From positions 1-17,599 of the forward strand of contig NHFH02000001.1 of the NCBI GenBank assembly GCA_002170275.2: a stretch of 17,599 bases of DNA. Direction: 5' to 3'. A program made the position numbers and the translations under genes. The stretch is from Candidatus Pelagibacter sp. TMED106. GTDB taxonomy: Bacteria; Pseudomonadota; Alphaproteobacteria; Pelagibacterales; Pelagibacteraceae. Positions 7,048 to 15,378 of the stretch are shown here, piece after piece; within the stretch, counting starts at the first letter, position 1, and the number at the start of each line of letters is the position of its first letter. The notes beneath the pieces were generated by a model, which made no database searches, was not told where the DNA came from, and saw nothing but the letters and a program-made list of their open reading frames with translations.

Positions 7048-7466
7048 TTGATATTATCTTTAAACCAAGGAATCATTTCTGTTTCTATACCTTCTTCCCT
7101 TAGTTCTTTTAACTCATTAAAAGATGCTGTCCCATAAATTCCTTTTGAATTTTTTTTATCATTATAATGAATAGATCTTGCTTCTTTTGCAAAATTTTCA
7201 CCAACATATTTAAAGTTTCTTTTAATAAATTCTTGATACTCATTCATTTTTTTCTTTATTTTTTTATATTTAGGATCTTTTGTTTTGATCTCATTTTTAG
7301 GCTTTAAAACACTCGGAGACATTAAAGTTTTCTCTATTTTAAAAGAATTACAAAAGTGACAGTTTAAATATTTTTGTTTTTTTAATTTATCATATTCTTT
7401 TGATGATGAAAACCAACTGTCAAATGAGTTATTACAATCTTTACAAATTAATTTATACTTAATCAT
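7044..7466 (-). CDS. DUF1178 family protein, zinc-ribbon-like
   Basis: A 140-residue protein of the DUF1178 family, typical of Alpha- and Betaproteobacteria and without an established function. The N-terminal domain carries two Cys-x2-Cys pairs, C8/C11 and C36/C39, expected to bind one zinc. The family pattern Ser-Trp-Phe after the first pair and Glu-Lys-x-Leu-Met after the second is also present. The remainder is lysine-rich and helical, ending in the conserved EEGIE-x3-IPWF region. The gene starts 3 nt after argJ on the same strand, so it is probably co-transcribed with it, and converges on ubiG with a 4-nt overlap. No enzymatic motif is visible. Confidence 0.85.
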   Translation of the reverse strand: MIKYKLICKDCNNSFDSWFSSSKEYDKLKKQKYLNCHFCNSFKIEKTLMSPSVLKPKNEIKTKDPKYKKIKKKMNEYQEFIKRNFKYVGENFAKEARSIHYNDKKNSKGIYGTASFNELKELREEGIETEMIPWFKDNIN

Positions 7467-7469
7467 TAT

Positions 7470-8759
7470 TTAAGTTCTATAATCTGAGTTAATTTCTATA
7501 TATTTTTTTGTTAAATCCATTGTATATGCAATAAAATTTTTTTTACCAACATTTATATCTACAATTATATCAATTTTTTTTTCTTCTTTCATATAGACTG
7601 AGGCATCATCCTCAATATATGATTTTGATAGTTGTCCTTTTTCTATAATCTTAATATTTCCAAGTTTGATAGATAATTTATTTATGTTGATATCAACATT
7701 TGCTTTACCTATTGCCATAACAATTCTTCCCCAATTAGGATCTCTTCCTGCAATAGCAGTTTTAACCAAAGGAGAGTTAGCAATTGAGAAAGCAATTCTT
7801 TTAGCATCTTCTTGTGTCTTACATTTATTTACCTCTACTTTAACAAATTTCGAAGCCCCTTCCCCATCTGCGGCTATTCTCTTAGCTAAATTTAATAAAA
7901 CACTGTGAAGAGCTTGATCAAAATCTTTTATTTCCTCTGAGTTTATATTTTTTATTTTTTTATTTTTTATTTTCGATGTTGAAAAAATAGTAACCATATC
8001 ATTAGTACTTGTATCCCCATCACAACTAATTGCATTGAATGTTGTTTCAATATTTTTCTTTAACAATTTTTGAAGAATTTCATTTGAAAGATCTGCATCA
8101 GTAAAAATGTAACCCAAAGTAGTTGCCATATTAGGAAAAATCATTCCTGATCCTTTAGCAATTCCATAAATCTTTACTTTTGAATTTGCAATTTTACATT
8201 CCTCCATTGCAAGTTTTGGCTTAAGATCAGTGGTCATTATACCTAAGGCAGCCTTCATCCAAATTAATTTATTTTGAGTATATCTAATCTTATTGATTAA
8301 TTGAGGAAGACATCTCTTTATTTTTTCTTTCGGGAACTCTTCTCCTATAGTTCCAGTACATCCAAACATAATTTCTCCAGAAGAAACTTTTTCAGGTTTA
8401 TCTTCATCCTCTATTTGTTTTTTGGTCAAACCAGAGGAAAGTTCATCTGCTATTTCTTTTAAACTTTGAAATCCTTTAGCACCAGTAAAAGCATTTGCAT
8501 TTCTGGTATTGACTAATAATATTTTTATTTTTTTACTTTTAAGATTTAAATTCCATTTGATGTTTTCAGAAACTATTTTTGATTGGGTATAAACTGAAGC
8601 GTGATTTGCACCATCCCTAAAATAAAACATAACCAAATCATCCCGAAACTTATTGTATAAATTTGCACTAATAGTTGATATTGAAAGACCATCAATATGG
8701 TCTAGATCCTGAAAATCAATCATTTTCGAATCTCCACTTGAATATATAAAATTTTCCAT
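7470..8759 (-). CDS. argJ: bifunctional glutamate N-acetyltransferase / amino-acid acetyltransferase ArgJ
   Basis: Transfers acetyl from N-acetylornithine to glutamate, recycling the acetyl group in arginine synthesis. Some members also use acetyl-CoA, and sequence alone does not settle whether this one does. The precursor self-cleaves into two chains. The cleavage block KGSGMIFPNMATTLGYIFTDA-like region is at about 202-222, with the scissile bond expected between A212 and T213 and T213 as nucleophile. The oxyanion-hole Thr-Gly of the TGTIGE motif is at 135-136. The length of 429 aa is slightly above average, mainly in a lysine/glutamate-rich N-terminal half. It is divergent from secA with 81 bp between the starts, and is followed by DUF1178. 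Confidence 0.94.
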   Translation of the reverse strand: MENFIYSSGDSKMIDFQDLDHIDGLSISTISANLYNKFRDDLVMFYFRDGANHASVYTQSKIVSENIKWNLNLKSKKIKILLVNTRNANAFTGAKGFQSLKEIADELSSGLTKKQIEDEDKPEKVSSGEIMFGCTGTIGEEFPKEKIKRCLPQLINKIRYTQNKLIWMKAALGIMTTDLKPKLAMEECKIANSKVKIYGIAKGSGMIFPNMATTLGYIFTDADLSNEILQKLLKKNIETTFNAISCDGDTSTNDMVTIFSTSKIKNKKIKNINSEEIKDFDQALHSVLLNLAKRIAADGEGASKFVKVEVNKCKTQEDAKRIAFSIANSPLVKTAIAGRDPNWGRIVMAIGKANVDININKLSIKLGNIKIIEKGQLSKSYIEDDASVYMKEEKKIDIIVDINVGKKNFIAYTMDLTKKYIEINSDYRT

Positions 8760-8840
8760 GTTTATTTTCTTACTATTTAAAATTTTTATTTAATAACTAT
8801 ATAAAAAGCTATAATTAAATAATATATCAAATATAACTAA
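8760..8840. promoter_or_regulatory. divergent promoter region between argJ and secA
   Basis: The 81-bp gap is almost pure A+T. A perfect TATAAT at 8810-8815 on the plus strand lies 25 bp before the secA ATG, a good -10 position giving a leader of roughly 20 nt. The -35 region is not recognisable. Minus-strand promoter elements for argJ cannot be told apart from the AT background. There is no SecM-like gene upstream, so the E. coli style of secA control is not indicated. Confidence 0.35.
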
Positions 8841-11387
8841 ATGCTTAACCCTATAAAGTTCATATCAAAATTCATTAAATCAGGTAACCAAAATGAGCTT
8901 GATAGAATCAGCAAGATAGTCGAAAAGGTTAATTCTTTCGAGAGCAAAGTAGAAAAAATTGCAGATTCTGATTTTCCAAAAAAAACTTTAGAATTAAAAA
9001 ATAGACTAAAATCAGGTGAAGATATTAATCTTTTATTACCGGAGGCTTTTGCTCTTGTGCGTGAAGCATCCAAGAGAACTAGGAATGAAAGACACTTTGA
9101 TGTGCAATTAATAGGGGGTGTAGTACTTCACGAAGGAAAAATATCTGAAATGAGAACTGGTGAGGGAAAAACTTTAACTATTACTCTTGCAGCTTACCTT
9201 AATGCTTTAAATGAAAAAGGTGTACATGTAGTCACAGTAAATGATTATCTTGCTAAAAGAGACTCTATGGAGATGGGGGAAATTTATAAATTTTTAGGTC
9301 TCACGTCAGGATATATCAATACAGGACAAGATGATCATGAAAGACAAAAAAATTATAATTATGACATCACATATGCCACTAACAGTGAATTAGGGTTTGA
9401 TTACTTAAGAGATAATATGAAATTTTCTAAAGATCAAATGGTTCAAAGAGGACATTACTTTTCAATTGTTGACGAGATAGATTCATGTTTAATAGACGAG
9501 GCAAGAACTCCGCTGGTAATTTCAGGCGCCGCTGATGATAAAACTGAACAATATCTTGTAATAGATAAACTGGTTAAACAATTAAAAGCTGAAGACTACG
9601 AAATTGATGAAAAAGAAAAGAATATATTATTAACAAATCAAGGAATAAACAATGTCGAAAAAATTTTTTCAAGAGCAGGGATTCTTAAAAATGATAATTT
9701 TTATGACCCTCAAAACTTAGGATTAGTTCATCATGTAAACCAATCTTTAAGAGCTAATCATTTATTAGAAAAGGGGAAAGATTATATAATTCAAGAAAAT
9801 TCTTTAAAAATAATTGATGAACTTACTGGAAGAATATTAGAAGGTAGAAGATTTGGTGACGGACTACATCAAGCTCTTGAGGCTAAAGAAAGGATTGATG
9901 TGCAGGCAGAAAATCAAACTCTAGCCTCTATTACTTATCAAAATTATTTTAAACTTTATAATAAAATTTCTGGGTGCACAGGAACAGCAGCTACCGAATC
10001 TGAAGAATTCTATGAGATATATAATTTACCTGTCGTAGTAATTCCAACTAATAAAAAGATGATAAGAAAAGATTGGAATGATCAAATTTTTAGAACTGAA
10101 TTAGAAAAAAATGAAGCAATTGTTGAAAAAATTCTTGAGTGTAACAAAATAGGACAGCCAATATTAATTTTTACATCTAGTATCAATAAGTCAGAAATAT
10201 ATTCGAAACTCTTAAATAAAGTAAAAATTAAACATACAGTACTAAATGCAAAAAACCATGAAAACGAAGCTGAGATTATTGCAAATGCTGGAAAACTGAA
10301 TTCAGTTATAATAACTACAAGCATTTCTGGAAGAGGTGTAGATATTCAACTTGGCGGTAAAAAAGGAACTATGCCAGATGAAGAGCTAAATATTAACAAA
10401 AAAAAAATAAAATCTCTTGGCGGTTTGTTTGTTATAGGTACAGAAAGAATGGAGTCTAGAAGAGTAGATAACCAAGCAAGGGGAAGAGCTGGTCGACAAG
10501 GCGACGAGGGAAACTCAATTTTTTATGTAAGTTTAGAGGATGATTTAATGAGAATTTTTGGCTCTGAGTCTATGAATAATATTCTTCAAAAGCTTGGTCT
10601 TAAAGATGGGGAAAGTATTGATCACCCATGGATAAATAAAGCTTTGGAGAGAGCACAACAAAAAGTGGAAGCTAGAAATTTTGATATAAGAAAAACTTTA
10701 CTTAAATTTGATAATGTTTTGAATGATCAAAGACATGTAATATTTTCTCAGAGGGAAGAAGTGATGAATAGTTCCAAAATTTTTGATTATTCTGATCAAT
10801 TTTTAACTGAAATATTAGAAAATTTGATTGCTTTAAAAAATCAAAATATTTCAAAAACTAAAAATAATGAATTTCAAAATCAACTTAAGATATTATTAGG
10901 TAAAAGTTTTGATGATAAAGAGTTTAGTGCCTTAATAGATTTAAACGACAAAGAGTTTAGAGAAAAAATTAATCTTAAATTTTTAGATTCAAGAAATGAA
11001 AGAATTAAGTTAATAGAAAATGATCAGGCTATGGAAATCGAAAAAAGGATTTTTTTACAAAGTATAGATTCAAATTGGAAATCACACATTCAATACCTTG
11101 AACAATTAAGGCAAGTAATAGGACTTCGATCTTATGGCCAAAGGGACCCTTTAGTAGAATATAAAAAAGAAGCATTCTCTTTATTTGAAACTTTGCTGGA
11201 AAAATTAAAAAAAGATTACATAAATATCTTGTTCAATCTTAAAATTGTTCAGCAAGAATCACAAGAAAAAGTCGTCTCTAAACCAACTAAAATTGACCCA
11301 AAATATGTTGGGAAAAAAATGAGTAGAAATGAACCTTGTTTTTGTGGATCAGGTAAAAAATATAAACGATGTTGTGGAGCCTTATAA
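8841..11387 (+). CDS. secA: preprotein translocase ATPase subunit SecA
   Basis: ATP-driven motor that pushes unfolded precursor proteins through the SecYEG channel; cytoplasmic and peripheral on the inner membrane. Walker A is MRTGEGKT (104-111), the DEAD-type Walker B is VDEID (210-214) followed by SCLIDEARTPLVISG, and the second motor domain carries the IGTERMESRRVDNQARGRAG block (about 533-552). The C-terminal zinc finger is complete (C833, C835, C844, C845), the site that contacts SecB and lipid in other SecA proteins. The length of 848 aa is within the normal range. The last codon, TTA, is also the stop codon of the convergent accA, so the two genes overlap by 6 nt. Confidence 0.97.
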   Translation: MLNPIKFISKFIKSGNQNELDRISKIVEKVNSFESKVEKIADSDFPKKTLELKNRLKSGEDINLLLPEAFALVREASKRTRNERHFDVQLIGGVVLHEGKISEMRTGEGKTLTITLAAYLNALNEKGVHVVTVNDYLAKRDSMEMGEIYKFLGLTSGYINTGQDDHERQKNYNYDITYATNSELGFDYLRDNMKFSKDQMVQRGHYFSIVDEIDSCLIDEARTPLVISGAADDKTEQYLVIDKLVKQLKAEDYEIDEKEKNILLTNQGINNVEKIFSRAGILKNDNFYDPQNLGLVHHVNQSLRANHLLEKGKDYIIQENSLKIIDELTGRILEGRRFGDGLHQALEAKERIDVQAENQTLASITYQNYFKLYNKISGCTGTAATESEEFYEIYNLPVVVIPTNKKMIRKDWNDQIFRTELEKNEAIVEKILECNKIGQPILIFTSSINKSEIYSKLLNKVKIKHTVLNAKNHENEAEIIANAGKLNSVIITTSISGRGVDIQLGGKKGTMPDEELNINKKKIKSLGGLFVIGTERMESRRVDNQARGRAGRQGDEGNSIFYVSLEDDLMRIFGSESMNNILQKLGLKDGESIDHPWINKALERAQQKVEARNFDIRKTLLKFDNVLNDQRHVIFSQREEVMNSSKIFDYSDQFLTEILENLIALKNQNISKTKNNEFQNQLKILLGKSFDDKEFSALIDLNDKEFREKINLKFLDSRNERIKLIENDQAMEIEKRIFLQSIDSNWKSHIQYLEQLRQVIGLRSYGQRDPLVEYKKEAFSLFETLLEKLKKDYINILFNLKIVQQESQEKVVSKPTKIDPKYVGKKMSRNEPCFCGSGKKYKRCCGAL

Positions 11388-12488
11388 AAAATAAACGATA
11401 GATAAAAGTAAAGTTAAAACCACAACTGCAACAAAAAATATATTTTTTTTAATTAATAATTTTTCAATTAAAATATTAATCTTATTTTTTTGTATAGTAA
11501 GAGTACTAGCATTATCTAATTGACTTGAGAAACCCTTACCTCTTCCTATATTCAAAAATTTATTTTTTCTATGATTCAAAACTTCTTCTCTATTCATGTT
11601 TTTAAAATCATCTAAATTTTTTGAAATTGATTTTTTAACATTTTCTAAAATCAAATCTCTATTCCTATGAGCACCTCCGACAGGCTCTTCGACAATTTCA
11701 TCAATTACTTTTAATTCCATTAAGTCTCTAGCTAAAATTTTCATTGCTTTAGCAGCATCAAGAACTTTTTTCGGATCTCTCCATAAAATTGTAGCACATC
11801 CCTCTGGAGATATTACAGAATAGATAGCATTCTCTAACATAATAACTCTACTAGATGATGCTAATGCTATTGCACCACCAGACCCACCTTCACCAATGAT
11901 TATTGCAATCGTAGGAACGCTCAGTTCCATAGAGCACTCTATAGATTTTGCTATTGCTTCTGCCTGACCTCTCTCTTCAGCTCCAACACCAGGATAAGCG
12001 CCAGGTGTATCGATAAAAGATATAATTGGAATATTAAACTTATTAGCAATTCTCATCAGTCTAATTGTTTTTCTATAGCCCTCAGGTCTCATCATTCCAA
12101 AGTTTCTCTCTATTCTGGTATCTAAGCTATCTCCTTTCTCTTGACCAATTACCAAAACTGAACTTTCATTAAATTTTGCAAATCCTGCTAAGACTGATTT
12201 GTCTTCTCCATAAAATCTATCTCCAGATAATGGAATAAAATCCTCAAATAGGTTGTCTATAAAAAATTTTGATTTTGGTCTATCTTCATGTCTTGCGACC
12301 AGAGTTGTTTGCCAAGGATCTAAATTCGAATAAATATCTTTTAATTTTTTATTTAATTCAGTTTCAAAATTTGAAATTTTATTTGTGTCTACTTCTGAAA
12401 GACCATCTTGATTATATGGGTCTTTAAGCTTTTCAATTTCATCTTCTAAATTTTTTATTTCTGTTTCAAAATTTAAATAATTTTTCAT
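11382..12488 (-). CDS. accA: acetyl-CoA carboxylase carboxyltransferase subunit alpha, with C-terminal membrane extension
   Basis: Alpha subunit of the carboxyltransferase that, with AccD, moves CO2 from biotinyl-AccB to acetyl-CoA to make malonyl-CoA for fatty acids. The conserved core is clear: RNFGMMRPEGYRKTIRLM (128-145), FIDTPGAYPGVGAEERGQ (158-175), IGEGGSGGAIALA (198-210), YSVISPEGCA (223-232) and GGAHRN (271-276). The family normally ends near here at about residue 318 (E. coli AccA has 319 residues). This protein continues for 50 residues, a polar linker (319-340) and a basic amphipathic stretch (341-349), then a hydrophobic segment at 350-368 that runs to the very end and looks like a single membrane helix. 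The core is ordinary; the tail is the oddity. accD is not in the window. The stop overlaps secA, and the gene is divergent from glcB. Confidence 0.95.
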   Translation of the reverse strand: MKNYLNFETEIKNLEDEIEKLKDPYNQDGLSEVDTNKISNFETELNKKLKDIYSNLDPWQTTLVARHEDRPKSKFFIDNLFEDFIPLSGDRFYGEDKSVLAGFAKFNESSVLVIGQEKGDSLDTRIERNFGMMRPEGYRKTIRLMRIANKFNIPIISFIDTPGAYPGVGAEERGQAEAIAKSIECSMELSVPTIAIIIGEGGSGGAIALASSSRVIMLENAIYSVISPEGCATILWRDPKKVLDAAKAMKILARDLMELKVIDEIVEEPVGGAHRNRDLILENVKKSISKNLDDFKNMNREEVLNHRKNKFLNIGRGKGFSSQLDNASTLTIQKNKINILIEKLLIKKNIFFVAVVVLTLLLSIVYFL

Positions 12489-12499
12489 TATATTATATA

Positions 12500-12527
12500 A
12501 TTATTAATTAATTCTTAAAAAAGGCAA
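12500..12527 (-). promoter_or_regulatory. candidate accA promoter
   Basis: On the minus strand TTGCCT (12522-12527) and AATAAT (12500-12505) are 16 bp apart. The first matches TTGACA at four of six positions and the second matches TATAAT at five. Transcription would begin a few bases before the ATG at 12488, giving a very short leader. It is a match by eye in an AT-rich background. Confidence 0.25.
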
Positions 12528-12551
12528 TAAAATGTTTTAATTAATTAACAT

Positions 12552-12580
12552 TTGACTTAATTCAATTAACGTTTTAAGTT
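12552..12580 (+). promoter_or_regulatory. candidate glcB promoter
   Basis: TTGACT (12552-12557) and TAAGTT (12575-12580) are exactly 17 bp apart. This is the best -35 box in the accA-glcB gap. Transcription would start at about 12586-12588, leaving a leader of only about 30 nt before the ATG at 12616. Confidence 0.4.
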
Positions 12581-12604
12581 TCGCGTCTAGAGAGACTACC
12601 AAAC
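12578..12604 (+). other. nested hairpin at the glcB transcription start / leader
   Basis: GTTT (12578-12581) can pair with AAAC (12601-12604). Inside it GTCT (12585-12588) pairs with AGAC (12593-12596) over an AGAG loop. A direct repeat ACTAC occurs at 12595-12599 and 12603-12607. It may be an operator for a repressor or a leader hairpin. It does not match the glycine riboswitch consensus reported upstream of glcB in cultured SAR11. Confidence 0.3.
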
Positions 12605-12615
12605 TACATTGTGAA

Positions 12616-14766
12616 ATGATTAAAAAATATACAAAAATTAACGATTTTTCAGTATCAAATGAACTATTAAACTTTATAAATAATGAGCTTCTTAAAAATA
12701 CTAAAATTTCATCTAAGAAATTTTGGTTAGGCTTTAGTAAAGCTGTGCACCAATTAGCACCTAAAAATAAAGAACTAATAAAAAAAAGAGAAAATTTACA
12801 AAAAAAAATAGATGAATGGCACATCAAGCATAAAGGCACTGAAATTAAGATTGAAAATTACAAAAAATTTTTAAAAGAAATAGGATACCTTAAAAAAGTT
12901 GGGCCTGATTTTAAAATTAAAACTAAAAATGTTGATGAAGAGATTACAAGTATTGCTGGACCACAATTAGTAGTTCCTATAATGAATGAAAGATATGCTC
13001 TTAATGCAGCAAATGCAAGATGGATGAGTTTATATGATAGTCTATATGGTACTGATGTTATTAAATCAGAGGAAGGTGGAAGTGAAAGATATGATCCAGC
13101 AAGGGGCCAAGAAGTAATAAAATACGTTAGAGAATTTTTAGATAAATATGTACCAATAAAAGGTACAAGCTGGAAAAGTATTTCTAATTTAATCGTTAAA
13201 GATGGGAGTCTAGTAATTTATAAAAATGAGAATAAGTTTGGATTAAAAGATAAGAAAAAATTTGTTGGTCATAGAGGTGCTAGTAATAAACCTTCAGCAA
13301 TTATTTTAAAAAATAACAATCTTCATATAGAAATAATTATAAATCCTAGAGCATTTAGTGCTGCTCATGATATAGCGGGAATAAGCGATGTAATAGTAGA
13401 GTCAGCTATTTCTACCATTTGTGATAACGAGGACAGTGTAGCTGCTGTTGATGCTGAAGATAAAGTTATTTGTTACCGAAACTGGTTAGGCTTAATGAGG
13501 GGTGATTTAAAATCAAAATTTGAAAAAAATGGAAAATTTTATGAACGTAAATTAAATCCTGACAGAAGCTATATTTCTAAAAAAGGAAAAGGTCTAAAAC
13601 TTCACGGAAGAAGTTTATTATTGATAAGAAATGTTGGTCACCTTATGACTAATCCTGCAATTACCTTAAAAGATGGCTCAGAAATACCAGAAGGAATTAT
13701 GGATGCATTTATAACTGTGGCTGCTTGTCTTCATGATTTAAATAAAAAAAATAATTCAAGAACTGGTTCAATTTATATTGTTAAGCCAAAAATGCATGGC
13801 CCTGATGAAACTGCATTTACAGATTTAATTTTTTCTAAAGTTGAAGAAGTTTTAAAATTAAAAAAGAATACTTGTAAAATTGGTATAATGGATGAAGAAA
13901 GAAGAACTTCTTCAAATTTAAAAGAATGCATAAGAACACTTCAAAATAGAGTATTTTTTATAAATACGGGTTTCCTGGACCGAACTGGAGATGAAATGCA
14001 TACGTCTATGGAGGCTGGTCCAATGATAAAAAAAGGAGAAATGAAATCTTCTAAATGGATCAACGCTTACGAAAACAACAATGTTGATGTTGGGCTTCAA
14101 TGCGGATTCTCTGGGAAAGCACAAATTGGTAAGGGTATGTGGGCAATGCCTGATAAAATGGCGGATATGATGACACAAAAAATTGGTCATTTAAAAGCTG
14201 GAGCAAATTGTGCCTGGGTTCCTTCTCCTACTGCAGCAGCACTCCATGCTCTGCATTATCACGATATAAATATTTTTGAAAAACAAAAAGAGTTAAAAAA
14301 TAGAAAAACTGCAAAATTAAATGATCTATTAACTATACCAATAGCTGATAGGCCCAACTGGTCAATCGAAGAAATTGAGTCTGAAATATCAAATTCTGCT
14401 CAAACACTTTTAGGTTATGTGGTTAGATGGATTGATCAAGGAGTAGGTTGCTCGAAGGTACCTGATATAAACAATATTGGCCTAATGGAAGATAGAGCAA
14501 CTTTAAGAATTTCTTCTCAACATATAGCTAATTGGATTCACCATGGAGTTTGTACAAGTAAACAAGTTTTAGAAATCATGAAAAAAATGGCAAAAATAGT
14601 AGATAAACAAAATAAAAATGACAAACTTTATCAAAACATGTCACCAAGTTTTGATAAATCAATAGCATTCAAAGCTGCTTGTGATTTAGTTTTTCATGGT
14701 AGATCTCAGCCTTCAGGTTACACTGAACCTCTTTTACATTTAAATCGATTAATTAAAAAAAACTAA
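12616..14766 (+). CDS. glcB: malate synthase G
   Basis: Condenses glyoxylate with acetyl-CoA to malate, using Mg2+. It is a single-chain isoform G enzyme of 716 aa, close to the E. coli protein of 723. Conserved active-site positions can be seen: R338 in LIRNVGH, Mg ligands E427 (GIMDEERRT) and D455 (GFLDRTGDEMH), the catalytic base D626 (LMEDRATLRIS, equivalent to E. coli D631) and C612 (GVGCSKVPD). The N-terminal clasp and the NARWMSLYDSLYG block are present. No isocitrate lyase gene is in the window. In SAR11 malate synthase is thought to handle glyoxylate from glycolate and glycine metabolism as well as the glyoxylate bypass. It is divergent from accA and overlaps the recR end by 4 nt. 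Confidence 0.97.
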   Translation: MIKKYTKINDFSVSNELLNFINNELLKNTKISSKKFWLGFSKAVHQLAPKNKELIKKRENLQKKIDEWHIKHKGTEIKIENYKKFLKEIGYLKKVGPDFKIKTKNVDEEITSIAGPQLVVPIMNERYALNAANARWMSLYDSLYGTDVIKSEEGGSERYDPARGQEVIKYVREFLDKYVPIKGTSWKSISNLIVKDGSLVIYKNENKFGLKDKKKFVGHRGASNKPSAIILKNNNLHIEIIINPRAFSAAHDIAGISDVIVESAISTICDNEDSVAAVDAEDKVICYRNWLGLMRGDLKSKFEKNGKFYERKLNPDRSYISKKGKGLKLHGRSLLLIRNVGHLMTNPAITLKDGSEIPEGIMDAFITVAACLHDLNKKNNSRTGSIYIVKPKMHGPDETAFTDLIFSKVEEVLKLKKNTCKIGIMDEERRTSSNLKECIRTLQNRVFFINTGFLDRTGDEMHTSMEAGPMIKKGEMKSSKWINAYENNNVDVGLQCGFSGKAQIGKGMWAMPDKMADMMTQKIGHLKAGANCAWVPSPTAAALHALHYHDINIFEKQKELKNRKTAKLNDLLTIPIADRPNWSIEEIESEISNSAQTLLGYVVRWIDQGVGCSKVPDINNIGLMEDRATLRISSQHIANWIHHGVCTSKQVLEIMKKMAKIVDKQNKNDKLYQNMSPSFDKSIAFKAACDLVFHGRSQPSGYTEPLLHLNRLIKKN

Positions 14767-15374
14767 TCTGAATTTGATTTAATTCCTGTTCTATTTTTAA
14801 ATGCAGAAAATAAAGTACCATCATCTAAATTTTCTATTTCTCCTCCAACAGGTAAACCTTGAGCTAATTTTGTAACTTTTACGTATGTTTTTTTAAGACT
14901 ATCTTGAATATAAAAAGCTGTAGTTTGTCCTTCAACTGTTGCACTTGTTGCTAATATTACTTCATCAATATTATCTTTTTTTACTCTTTCCACTAAAGAA
15001 TTAATTAATAAATCTTCTTTTTTTTGTCCTACTGAAGAAATAGTTCCACCTAAAATATGAAAATATCCTTGAAAAATATTTGAATTTTCAATTGACCACT
15101 GATCGGCAATATCTTCAACTACACAAATTTTTGTAAATTTATTTTTCGTATCTTCGCAGTTGGAGCATGCAGTTGAATTAGACTTTAAAGTTCCACATAA
15201 ATTACATCTTACAACATTTTTATAAACTTGAGCTAATGTATTTGCCAACGGCTTTATGAGTTCATCTCTATTATTAATTAGTTTTAAAACAATTCTTTTT
15301 GCAGATTTAGGCCCAAGACCTGGAAGTTTTGAAATTAACTTTACCAACTCCTCTATTTCATTAATACTTTGCAT
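14763..15374 (-). CDS. recR: recombination mediator protein RecR
   Basis: With RecO (and RecF) it helps load RecA onto SSB-coated single-stranded DNA during gap repair. The order of parts is typical: a helix-hairpin-helix with LPGLGPKSAKRIV (17-29), a C4 zinc finger (C57, C60, C70, C73), a Toprim domain starting CVVEDIADQWSIE (84-96), and the C-terminal ATVEGQTTAFYI (145-156) and GLPVGGEIE (173-181) blocks. The length of 203 aa is normal. In many bacteria recR follows dnaX and ybaB; here it follows the DUF2721 gene by 4 nt instead. The stop overlaps the glcB stop on the other strand by 4 nt. Confidence 0.95.
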   Translation of the reverse strand: MQSINEIEELVKLISKLPGLGPKSAKRIVLKLINNRDELIKPLANTLAQVYKNVVRCNLCGTLKSNSTACSNCEDTKNKFTKICVVEDIADQWSIENSNIFQGYFHILGGTISSVGQKKEDLLINSLVERVKKDNIDEVILATSATVEGQTTAFYIQDSLKKTYVKVTKLAQGLPVGGEIENLDDGTLFSAFKNRTGIKSNSD

Positions 15375-15378
15375 TTTA

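Noticed and set aside
12585..12600. The TCTAGAGAG...ACC stretch before glcB recalls the 5' side of a glycine aptamer (GAGAG then ACC).
   Set aside because: None of the further conserved segments follow, and only about 20 bases remain before the start codon.
13918..14190. 90-codon open frame on the minus strand inside glcB, and similar ones inside secA, argJ, lysC and prfA.
   Set aside because: All lie antisense or out of frame inside highly conserved genes, with unlikely residue composition and no recognisable family.
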